Source: Pempheris klunzingeri (lineage: Eukaryota > Chordata > Actinopteri > Acropomatiformes > Pempheridae). Taken from it: a stretch of 64,000 nt of DNA. The translations under genes and the position numbers were made by a program. This document shows positions 25,765-36,600 of this stretch, in pieces; position 1 is the stretch's first letter; the number at the start of each line of letters is the position of its first letter. The notes under the pieces were generated by a model. It made no database searches and was not told where the DNA came from. It saw only the letters and a list, made by a program, of their open reading frames with translations. Where the stretch lies: NCBI RefSeq assembly GCF_042242105.1, contig NC_092035.1, positions 6,730,477 through 6,794,476 of the forward strand, written 5' to 3'.

Positions 25765-26129
25765 AATGAATGAAAAAAAAGCTCACCATTCACGATCGTC
25801 TTTACTGATTGACCAAAGTCTGCCATGCTGAAGCATTAAACTTTCACTCTGCTTGATATTCTGGAGGCGTGCCTTCTGTCACCACATCCACCCCCCCCCC
25901 CCATCCAGCCCATCCTCACCCCCTGTGAGCCCACTGCGATACATAAATATAGCGGAGGAGAGGAAAACATGTCAACAATATGTCTATAATGATATAATAT
26001 TTCTATTTTAGAATTTTACCCTTTAAAATGTACATTTCTAAGTTTGCACAGAAATGTGTGAGTGACTCTCGTGTCAGTGTAAAGAGTTTCTTCCACGACT
26101 AAGATGATGGAAGACGATAGAAGATCAGA

Positions 26130-26460
26130 TAAGATAAGATAAGATAAACCTTTATTCATCCCACATTGGGGAAATTTGCAGCAGCAAAGAACAACAGTGC
26201 AAAGATAAGTTAAACAACAGGTGCCTATAGAAGTAGAATATGATATTAATAGAATAAAAAGCTGTGCAGTATATCCAAATATAAGAGATTGCACTGTAGT
26301 AGTAGACCTGAATGAGGATAAGATATTGTACATGAGTCCAGTGTACCTTTCCTTCACACACCGTGGGTGGAGCAGCCGGTCGCTGAAGGAGCTGCCTAGT
26401 GCTAACAGAGTGTCTTGGTGGGGGTGGGATGTGTTGTCTAGCAGGGAGGACATGCCGTAG
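26130..26460. repeat. Interspersed fish repeat with GATAA tail
   Basis: A run of AGATAAGATAAGATAA followed by CCTTTATTCATCCCACATTG is a pattern that recurs widely in fish genomes, probably the 3' end of a non-LTR retroelement. Class and right edge are uncertain. Confidence 0.5.
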
Positions 26461-26706
26461 ACGGTGAAGTTAAGAGAAGATTTATGGTTTGATGGCCTCG
26501 CATTTCCATGTCCAGAGATCGCTGTGAAGTGTGACAGCAGAGAAAATGCTGAAATCCTGGATTTCACCCAGCCATGTGTAACATCTAACCACATCCCCAT
26601 ACCAGCCAGCTGCCTCCCTACAAGCATCCCAAGCCCAGCTCTGGGCCCAGCCTGCATCCACCATAGGTCCAGCCTGAAGCCCCAAACCTGAAACCACCAC
26701 AGCAGC

Positions 26707-26931
26707 ATGACCATCATCATCACCACCATCATCATCACCACCATCATCACCACCATCACCATCATCATCACCACCATCACCACCATCATCACCACCATCA
26801 CCACCATCATCACCACCACCACCATCATCATCATCACCGTCATCATCACCATCACCATCATCATCACCACCATCACCATCATCATCACCACCATCACCAC
26901 CATCATCACCACCATCACCATCATCATCATC

Positions 26932-26962
<31 letters not shown>

Positions 26963-26987
26963 CCGTCATCATCATCATAATCACAGC
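26707..26987. repeat. CAT/CCA trinucleotide microsatellite, about 280 bp
   Basis: Nearly pure alternation of CAT and CAC/CCA triplets. It reads as Ile/Thr on one strand and Met/Val on the other, giving spurious open frames. Confidence 0.95.
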
Positions 26988-27616
26988 AGTGACTTCAGAG
27001 AACACGTGGTACAAGTCGAACCGACACCAGAAGCAGTAAATAGATGTAGTTCCACGCACACCCAGCAGGTGGCACACAAGTCTCAGAAGCTGTTGTCGCG
27101 CTGTGCCAGCTGGGCACCAGTCCCCCCCCGGCTCACTTTTCATGTGACGCTGTGCTGTCTTCAGTGTACCCTTGAGAGAACAGGGAGGTTTAGATAAGCA
27201 CACAGATCCTGAGTGTGTGAACTAAAGCTCCTGTACTCAGCCAGAGTCACATCACACCACACTGCATACACAACTCTCAAAGTTTGACTCTTCACTAACT
27301 AACTAACTAACTACACAGCTCTGCCTCCCTGGGACGTTTCATGTGTTTGTGAACGTCTCTCAGAACAATATGTGCAGGGGTTTGTGGAACATTCTTCATA
27401 GGGCCATGCAAGTGAACGCCCCTCCGGGCTGCTGCCACACCCTGGGCTGACTCACAGCGCAGCGGAACGGGACACCAGCCGAGCGGCACTGGGCACTCCG
27501 GACCAGGAGCTATTCCGGTACTCATCCTGTGCTTCGACAGCGGGGGGGTTCAGTTCAGCTTCTGTCCCACAGGAGCTTCAAACTTCGGCAGCAGCAAAGA
27601 AACAAAGTCCGCCAAC

Positions 27617-30600
27617 ATGAAGTCTCTGAGGATCGCTGCTCTTCTTCTGCTGCTGCTCCCTGGAACTTTAGCAGACCTCGGTAAGGGGGGGGGGGCTCAC
27701 CATGGGTTTACTGTGCATGCCAGTGCTCTGGCCTTTTGGGCGGAGGAGGGGGTGCACAAAAAGACCTGAGGCTAATTTAAGTTTCCCAAACAACTAACGG
27801 CAGGCCTCTGATCCACTGACTGTACAGTCTGTGATCTGCTCTGATCCACCGACTCTTTATACGGTGTGTGATCTGCTCTGATCCACTGACTGTACAGTCT
27901 GTGATCTGCTCTGATCCACCGACTCTTTATACAGTCTGTGATCTGCTCTGATCCACCGACTCTTTATACAGTGTGTGATCTGCTCTGATCCTCCGACTCT
28001 TTATACAGTCTGTGATCTGCTCTGATCCACTGACTGTACAGTCTGTGATCTGCTCTGATCCACCGACTCTTTATACAGTCTGTGATCTGCTCTGATCCAC
28101 CGACTCTTTATACAGTGTGTGATCTGCTCTGATCCACTGACTGTACAGTCTGTGATCTGCTCTGATCCACCGACTCTTAATACGGTGTGTGATCTGCTCT
28201 GATCCACTGACTGTACAGTCTGTGATCTGCTCTGATCCACCGACTCTTTATACAGTGTGTGATCTGCTCTGATCCACCGACTCATTATACAGTCTGTGAT
28301 CTGCTCTGATCCACTGACTCTTTATACACACACACACCATGTCACACACACAAGGCCGTCCTCTACAGACCATCACAGACTGACCATCACAGACTGTTCT
28401 CTACAGACCGACCTTCACAGACTGTTCTCTACAGACCGACCATCACAGACTGTTCTCTACAGACCGACCTTCACAGACTGTTCTCTACAGACTGTCCTCT
28501 ACAGACTGTTCTCTACAGACCGACCTTCACAGACTGTTCTCTACAGACCGACCATCACTGACTGTTCTCTGCAGACTGTTCTCTAGACTGTCCTCTACAG
28601 ACTGTTCTCTACAGACCGACTATCACTGACTGTTCTCTACAGACTGTCCTCTACAGACCGACCATCACTGACTGTTCTCTACAGACTGTCCTCTACAGAC
28701 CGACCATCACAGACTGTCCTCTACAGACCGACCATCACAGACTGTCCTCTACAGACTGCTAACTTGCTGTAGAGAGGAGGATGATGGCTGCAGAGCAAAC
28801 CACAGGCACGCACATGATGAGCAGATGGCTAAAAGTAGCTCAGACCCATGTTTTATAACGTAGTCACTTCATCGCTGATGCTGCTGAGATTTTAGGTCTT
28901 TAAAATTGACCATATTCATAATTTCAGTGGGAACAAAGCAAGAATGCTGAAGTCATACTGGGATTAATGGGTTTTCTTGGTATGAAGATGAAACAGTAGA
29001 AATGAATATTTGGCCACGCCTCATCTACCCAATCCACATTCATGTTGGATCCAGTAAAGCAACGGCAGTAGAACATGAAGGAGTGGCTTCAATATGATCA
29101 TAAAAGTATTCCAACCTGTTGATTACCAACGTCTTTCACACTGAGATACTGGAAATATGGACATATAGAACACGTTCAGCCATGACAGCAGCTAACTAAC
29201 CTCCAGCAGGTAACTATGCTACAGCAGTTAACTGACCTCCAGCAGCTAACTGACCTCCAGCAGCTAACTGACCTGCAGCAGCTAATTGACCTACAGCAGC
29301 TAATTAGCATACAGCAGCAAACCACCCCACAGCTGCTAACTAACCTTGCTAACTAACCTACAGCTGCTAACTAACCTACAGCAGCTACCTAAGCTAGAGC
29401 AGCTAATTAGCCTACAGCAGCTAACCATCCCACTGCTGCTAACTGACCTACAGCAGCTAACTATGCTACAGCAGCTAACTAACCTGCAGCAGCTAACTAA
29501 CCTACAGCAGCTAACTATGCTACAGCAGTTAATTAGCATACAGCAGCAAACCACCCCACAGCTGCTAACTAACCTTGCTAACTAACCTACAGCTGCTAAC
29601 TAACCTACAGCAGCTACCTAAGCTAGAGCAGCTAATTAGCCTACAGCAGCTAACCATCCCACTGCTGCTAACTAACCTAGAGCAGCTAACTGACCTACAG
29701 CAGCTAACTATGCTACAGCAGCTAACTAAACTAAAGCAGCTAATTAGCCTATAGCAGCTAACTATGCTAAAGGAGCTAACTAACCTACAGCAGCTAAGTA
29801 TGCTACAGCAGCTAATTAAGCTAAAGCAGCTAACTGACCTACTTACTTTCCTGGAAAGCAGTGGTAATTTAGCAATAAGAGCAAATGGAAAAATCTGAGA
29901 TCATCTTAGGACAGCATTCTGAAACCAGTGAAGTCAGTCACCGCCTAATGAGCTCCACCAGAAGGGTTTTGTAGTGTAAAGCAGTGTTTTGCTCTCAGGG
30001 CGCAGTGATTATACTGTGCAGACACACACTGTAGTCTGGGCATGTGGTGTGTGAGAGAATCACAAACAGGATGTGTATATGTGATCAGCCTGGTGGAGAA
30101 GTACCTCTGGAGCACGCTGCTGTGTGTATTACAGCAAGTGTTGGCATGATGTGCTTTTCTGTGGAGAAACAAGTCACTAGTGTCAATAGTGACTCATGCT
30201 TCGCTTAGTGTATCAGTCAGGGCTGCCAGAGAAACCAACAAACACAGGACACATGTGCCTCCACTGGAAAGAGAGATGCTGGTGCTGCCTGCAGGCTGCG
30301 GAAGCTGCTTGCCTGTTAGTACCTATGTTGATTTGTAATACTCTTCCTCTTTTCATCCTCATACAGGATTTGACCTGTCTGATGCTTTGGACGACGCAGG
30401 TAAGTGATTTTGTCTGTAATTGGTCATTTTACAGAGTACCCCTGCTCCAGTGTGACATGCTCGCTCACATGGATACAGTTAAAGAGGGCCGTAAGCCTGT
30501 CACTGTGAAAGTTCATCCTTGACCTTGGAAACAGAAATTCAACAAAAAACCCTAAGAATCCACTTACTAGCTTTTTTTCTAGAGCTCTCATTACATCTCC

Positions 30601-33600
30601 TGATCCTCTTGAGGGGATTGGTTTTGCTCAGTTGGAGATGACTCAGTTATCATGACATTTCCTAAGTTTGGTACTTCAGTCACATCCCAACATGTGATAA
30701 TGATCTATCTCTATCACAACTGAGCAAATCCACTGCAGAAGATCATAAGATGTGAATGGAAAAAGCTTGTAAATGGTGAGGTAATCTTTTTGGTCAGACT
30801 AATTAAGGGGAAATGTAAGGAGAACAGTGGGGTTTTGAGTTGGTGTCAGATATTAACAGTGTTCACTTCTTTTTGTTCCTCAGAACCAACACATGCAAAG
30901 CCCAAAGAGCAACCAGAGGCCCCAGACAAGCCCAAAACTGATGGTTTGTATCCTGTCACGCATTACAGAGGACCGGAGGATAAGATGTGTTTTTACAAAA
31001 GCAGCTGACTGAACCTGTCGTGGGGGCAGGGGGCAATGAGGGGGGCATGTCCCCCCTGTGGAACCTTTGATTCAGTATAACAGTACTGAAGTCTTCTTGT
31101 GTCCTGGTTGGACAGAATGGTCCAACTGACTGATCACATTCATTTTAACACTAAAAAGACAGACTGTGCTGGAGGCACGTCTGTCTGCAGTACACATCCC
31201 ACATTCTGCAGATTCCACAGTGACACTGACACCTGAACATGGCTCATTCAAAAGCCTCTCAGTTTTCACTCCACATGTACCTGGACAGAGTGTTACCAAC
31301 ATGCCAGCCTGGTGTGGTACCAGGGGTGGTTACTTCCACCAGTAGTAACCAGTGGTTACTTAGACCTAGTAGCTGTGTTGTGTACCAGCAGCTGAGAGCT
31401 GCATACACACTGCAGCAGGACTGCTGGCTGCACATGGTGCTGGTCTGGCACCCTGAGCAACACATGCAAAACACACACACAGGGTCGGTGATTCGATCCC
31501 CAGCTCCTATGAATCTGCATGTCGAAGTGTCCTTGGGCATGACACTAAACCCCAACTTGCTCCTGACCATTACAGACCGTACAGGCCATTTACCAGTTAC
31601 CTTTTCCAGAGTCCTCACCATCACGCCACTAGACCAGACATTCAGAGGCTCTTTCTTAACCTGGGCTGTGAGTTAGTTCTGGTCATCATTCCTTTTGAGT
31701 AGAATACTTTACTCAGCAGCTTGATTGCTGAGATCTTGGGCCACATCGATTTTGCCACACAGCTTTACAAAAATGGCAGGTGCAGAGAAGACAGTATCAT
31801 TGATCAGACATCTGTGAAACAGTTCCACATTATCTGGAGGTGGAAACAGATAAAGTGCCCATTGTAAATATTCACTGGTTGATATCTACAGGACCTTCTA
31901 AATAAGTGTTTTAAAGAATCAGATTGAACCTGATGGTCCCTGTTGTAACAATGTAGCTCTGTGGATGTGTGGGTGTGTAAAATACTGGTAATTACTAATT
32001 ATGAACAAGACCTAGACTGACTTAAGTGTTTTTATTTAATGGAACCATTCTTTCATGTGGACTGATTATTGTACTTCCTGTCCCCTCCAGGTGGACTAGA
32101 CCTTTCTGATGCATTTGAACCAGGTAAATACAGCGTTCGTCTCTGGTTTCCCCATAGAGAGTGCTTCCTGCAGCAGACTGGTCCCACTGCTCATCATTTG
32201 ATCTAAGGTTAAACAGAAACCTGAGGAAAAGAGCATGAACAATGTGGACAGTGCAGAGCTCACAGAGGATAACGCACAAAATGTGATATTTTCATTTGAT
32301 GAAAGAGTTCTACTTCTGTGCTCTTTCCTCAGAAAAGAGGTATTTTATTCACATGGTTTCAGTGCATCATGTTGAACTCAGGGCGGTTCCGTAAGTGTTT
32401 GTAACCAAATGCTAACCCCACCCGACTGATGTGTCCACACATTGTTTCACTCAGACATAATGACCACAGCTAAACACCCCCCCAACCTCCATTTCACCAT
32501 GACTCTAAAGTAACAGTGTTAAAGCACCCATCATACCATGGACTTCTCCAAATGATATTGTAAAAAATTGGAACTTTTTGGACAGCTGAACAGAGTGAAG
32601 AGAAGTTACATTTCATGGTGGTGCTGTGAGATTTAAAGGAGGCATTCATACTTTTCAGCTCTGGGTAAAATCCACAGGACTGAAGAGAAGTCAGCTGCTG
32701 TCAGAGGCCATAGTTCTGGTGGAATGAGCTATTAGGCCCTTCTGGGGGCTGTAGCCCACAACTGGCTGTATGAAATGTGACGGGATTAAACTCTTTGGAT
32801 AATGTTCAGGTATTTTGATAGAATATGTAGGTTTCAGACTTAGTAATGACTGATAAAGATGTGTTGTTGTCTTCAGATGTGCCGACTGAAAAACCCAAGA
32901 AACCAAGTTCAGGAGATTCTGGTAGGTTTAACAGTTTCCCACTAAGAGCCGTTGACTTGTGGCCAAGTAGAAGGACCTACGGGCAGAGATGTAGTCTCTG
33001 TGATGTGGGTGAAGCAATCCTTAAAATTACACTGGTAGAAAATTATATTAATATAGACACATGTAAACAAGTTGTACCTGAAAATGTGTCAAATGAAGCA
33101 TCATTTGGTCAGTGTGTAACGCCGGTGTGTTTGTGTATCAGGGGGCTTTGGACTGGATTTGGAGGATGCTTTCGGTCCAGGTAAAGATGCTCTCTCACAT
33201 GAAATTATACATACACACACAGATTATTGATGCTGATAATGTCTTTGTACCTACAGATCCCACACCCAAACCTGACAAACCGGCTGTTAATCCACCAAAG
33301 AGTGGAGGAGGTGAGCGCACCATTAATTCTACTACTTCATTAGATTGCGCTAAACAGACCTTCAAATGCAGGTAGGATGTTACCACCGTGTTCTGCGACG
33401 GTGACTGAGACAGAATCACGCACGTTTTCGCCAGCTACCTCCAGCTGTGCCACATCGTTGCGATTGGCCCGTGATTTGGCCCGTCAGCCAGTTCTCTAAT
33501 TATCCCCATTACGCCTCGATAAAATGTAGCTAGATCAGGCGCATCTCCAGACAGTGGAACAGCGAGGGTACGTCTTATTTTTAGAGCATTAAAGCGTTTG

Positions 33601-36600
33601 TGTGAGGTTGTTCTAGTCTCTTTGTTTCTCTCTCCTAAACCTGCTCCCTACTGCTGACTGGGGTAACTTTGTAATTGTGCATCGTTCTGGATTGACGGGA
33701 GAGAGAGAGAGTTTGTGGCTGGTTATTTTGGCACGGTTCATTTTGCGGGGGAAGTGCGGGCACAGGATTTGATGAATTATTTAGAGAAGGACGTAGGTCC
33801 TTCTACTTTACCTGCTGAGGGGCAGAGATGTAGTCTCTGTGATGTGGGTGAAGCAATCCTTAAAATGACACTGGTAGAAAATTATATTAATATAGACACA
33901 TGTAAACAAGTTGTACCTGAAAATGTGTCAAATGCATCATTTGGTCAGTGTGTAACGCCGGTGTGTTTGTGTACCAGGGGGCTTTGGACTGGATTTGGAG
34001 GACGCTCTCGGTCCAGGTAAAGCTGCTCTCTCACATGAAATTATACATACATACACACACACACACAGATTATTGATGCTGATAATGTCTTTGTACCTAC
34101 AGATCCCAACCCCAAACCTGACAAACCGGCTGTTAATCCACCAAAGAGTGGAGGAGGTGAGCGCACCATTATTTCTACTCCTTCATTGGTTCTTTGAGGT
34201 CTTATTGTGCATTTGTATCGCAGCCTGATATGTTAGAGAAGGATATACCCATCTCTCGTCAGCCTGACACCTCTATTGTTATGCAAATGAGCGTGTTTAT
34301 AGTTGTGAATTAAAAGGATACGCCCCCTTAAAAATGAATGATCATCAGGTTGATCTTGAAGAGATGAATGATAAGTTTAATTCACTCCTTCACGGTTGTC
34401 GCCAATAGAAGGGAACTCCGGTGATGAAGAAAGACAGCTACTTTTTAGATCACTCCTTTTTTTCCCCCATAAAAGCAGAGGCGTGGTCTGCTTTTATGGG
34501 GAAAAAAAAAAAAAGAACCTCCTCTAAACGGGAGATTGGAAAGTCGCAGCCTCTGGATCTCTCCTCAAACCCGGTGACCGGAGAACAGCATCCTATGGAT
34601 CTCTTTTCTGACTGTGCTCTGGCATCCCAGGCCCCCTGGCTCAGACCCGACTCCACCCACTCCAGCTCCCTACCCAGTCTCTCACACTGACTGTTCTGGA
34701 CTTATAACATGAGCCAGGCTGATGGCAGAGCAGAGCAGATCTGTCCTCTCTTGTACGACATACAACCACCGCCTTTTCTTTCTGAGAATTTCACAGTCTA
34801 AAGTTTTCACCAGCTTACGTTCACCACTTCCTCTGGGGTTTTGTACCACCTGAACGACAAATTCTATTCTCTCATCCGCTGCAATGTCGCTGTTAGATTG
34901 CGCTAAACGGTCTAGCAGATCTTCAAATGCAGGTAGGATGTTACCATTTTGTGGGGGAAGTGCGGGCACAGGATTTGATGAATTCTTTAGTATCTGCAGG
35001 GCATTTTTGAAGGGTTGAAGTGGATGTGTTTGAGGAATTTCAACAAAAGAAGTTTCAGCATTTTCATTTAGATCTGAAATGGAGCTGGAATCAGATTTAA
35101 TCGGTTTGTGTCTACCTGAGGCGGATATAGTCTGTGGATGACTTCTAACAGCGGATGTAATGGATTGTTATGACGAGTTTGTGGGATTTCAGCATTTTCG
35201 GTTAAATCTATCAGATTTAATTGGTTAGTAGTTATGTCGAGCGGAGATTTTGGGGGGTTATTTAGTACCTGGAGGGCATTTTTGAGGGGTTGAAGCAGAT
35301 CTGTTTGAGGAATTTGTGGGATTTCAGCAAAAGAAGTTTCAGCATTTTCTGTTAAATCTACCCGAAGTGGAGCAGGAATCAGATTTAATTGGTTCACAGC
35401 TAACTTTATTTCATCAGGGACACAGCGTACCACCTCCGACCGCACAGTGTTTAATTCATTTTGTCACAAATGGCGCGAAAAGTGGAGAAAAAAAGCCTGT
35501 GTTACTTGATTGAGTAACTCGAGAGCTGCCAGGAAATGCTGATTGTTGTTGTCACTGACTCTCCGTTCTCTTCTCAGCCGTTGATTCGGTTGTATGCAGG
35601 ACGGTCTGATGGTCTATGTATGAAATGCATTCGTACATTCAGCATGAAATTTCCCAAGAGTCCTTGGGTCTTTTGAAAGGTGCTATATAAATTCAAGATA
35701 TTATTATTATTATAAAAATTTACCGTTAAATAGCTTCTTGACGATGTCGGTTTTGGTTCTCCGGATCCTGCTACGTCTTGTCGGCTTCAGCGCTGCCTGA
35801 AGAATGCCTGGTATTTCACAACCAAGGTCGATTTCTGGAGATGCTGAAGGAGGTGATGAAGGGGGGGGTCTGACCCCTCACAGATGACAGAGGTGGGGGG
35901 TGTGGTTCTGTTGGATGACATGTGACATATTAAGTACAACACAGGTAGGTGAAAGATCAACCTGATGACCATTAATTTCTACCATACTATTCACAGCAAT
36001 AAACACACTCATTTGCATAACAATAGAGCTGTCAGGCTGACGAGAGATGGGTATATCCTTCTCTTATGTTCTTCCTCTGAGCCACAGAGCTCCACTGTTG
36101 TCCAAATTAAAAACCTCACTGTTGCTCTGGCTCACTCAGTCCCACACACACACCCCGGCCCACTGCTCCAGATACTCACTGGAGCGCCACATCTTAGTCT
36201 GGGATTCAGATAAAACACAAAATGGTGGCAGGTTTGTCCTCCATGTTATCCAGGAGCAGAAATGAGGAGAGCTGTTTCAACACTTCGTGGTCAGAAAATG
36301 TCAAATCACCTTGTGAAAGTGGTTGCAATGTACCTTTTTTGTGGTGACTGAACTATAGCTTTTCCTGTTATAAACCAAAGAATGGCCTGCATGTTTGAGA
36401 TGTTTCCGTGTTCCAACACACTGATTCAAATGAGTAGGTCGTCATCAGCTCCACCAGCTCCTGGATGATGAGCTGATTGCTTCAGTCAGATGTGTTGGAG
36501 CGGGGAAACATGAATGTGATGCACAGTTTGTGAAGTGGAATTAATGTTTTTCTTACTTTGTGTTGTTAAATTGTTGAAGGTGGAGGAACTTTTACTGACT

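Larger units (their letters stand above)
25785..27600. other. Spacer between the two CD99-family genes
   Basis: No gene seen. It contains a poly-C run near 25890, a repeat-derived segment with a GATAA tract (26130-26460), and a large CAT/CCA simple repeat (26707-26987). The long open frames across the simple repeat are artefacts of its trinucleotide period. The cd99 promoter should lie in the last few hundred bases. Confidence 0.65.
34235..36064. mobile_element. Non-autonomous Polinton/Maverick-like element with 6-bp target duplication
   Basis: A 1830-bp insertion in the cd99 intron before exon 10. The ends are inverted repeats of about 75 bp, starting AGAGAAGGATATACCC and ending with its complement, with few mismatches. 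It is flanked by a perfect direct duplication TATGTT (34229-34234 and 36065-36070). AG...CT termini and a 6-bp duplication are hallmarks of Polintons. Full Polintons are 15-20 kb, so this copy is heavily deleted. No integrase, ATPase or capsid gene remains. The only coding trace is the broken frame at 34682-35445. The inverted ends contain an octamer ATGCAAAT. Confidence 0.8.

Noticed and set aside
26016..27203. Long 395-codon minus-strand frame and a 110-codon plus-strand frame over the same area
   Set aside because: Both owe their length to the CAT/CCA trinucleotide repeat. The peptide is runs of Met/Val or Ile/Thr with no domain.
28001..28586. Repetitive open frames with SRWIRADH or DCSLQT motifs
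   Set aside because: Products of minisatellite periods in cd99 intron 1, with no start context or splice logic.
29336..29585. Cys/Ser-rich and Leu/Gln-rich frames on both strands
   Set aside because: Read-through of an 18-bp tandem repeat (period divisible by three), not genes.
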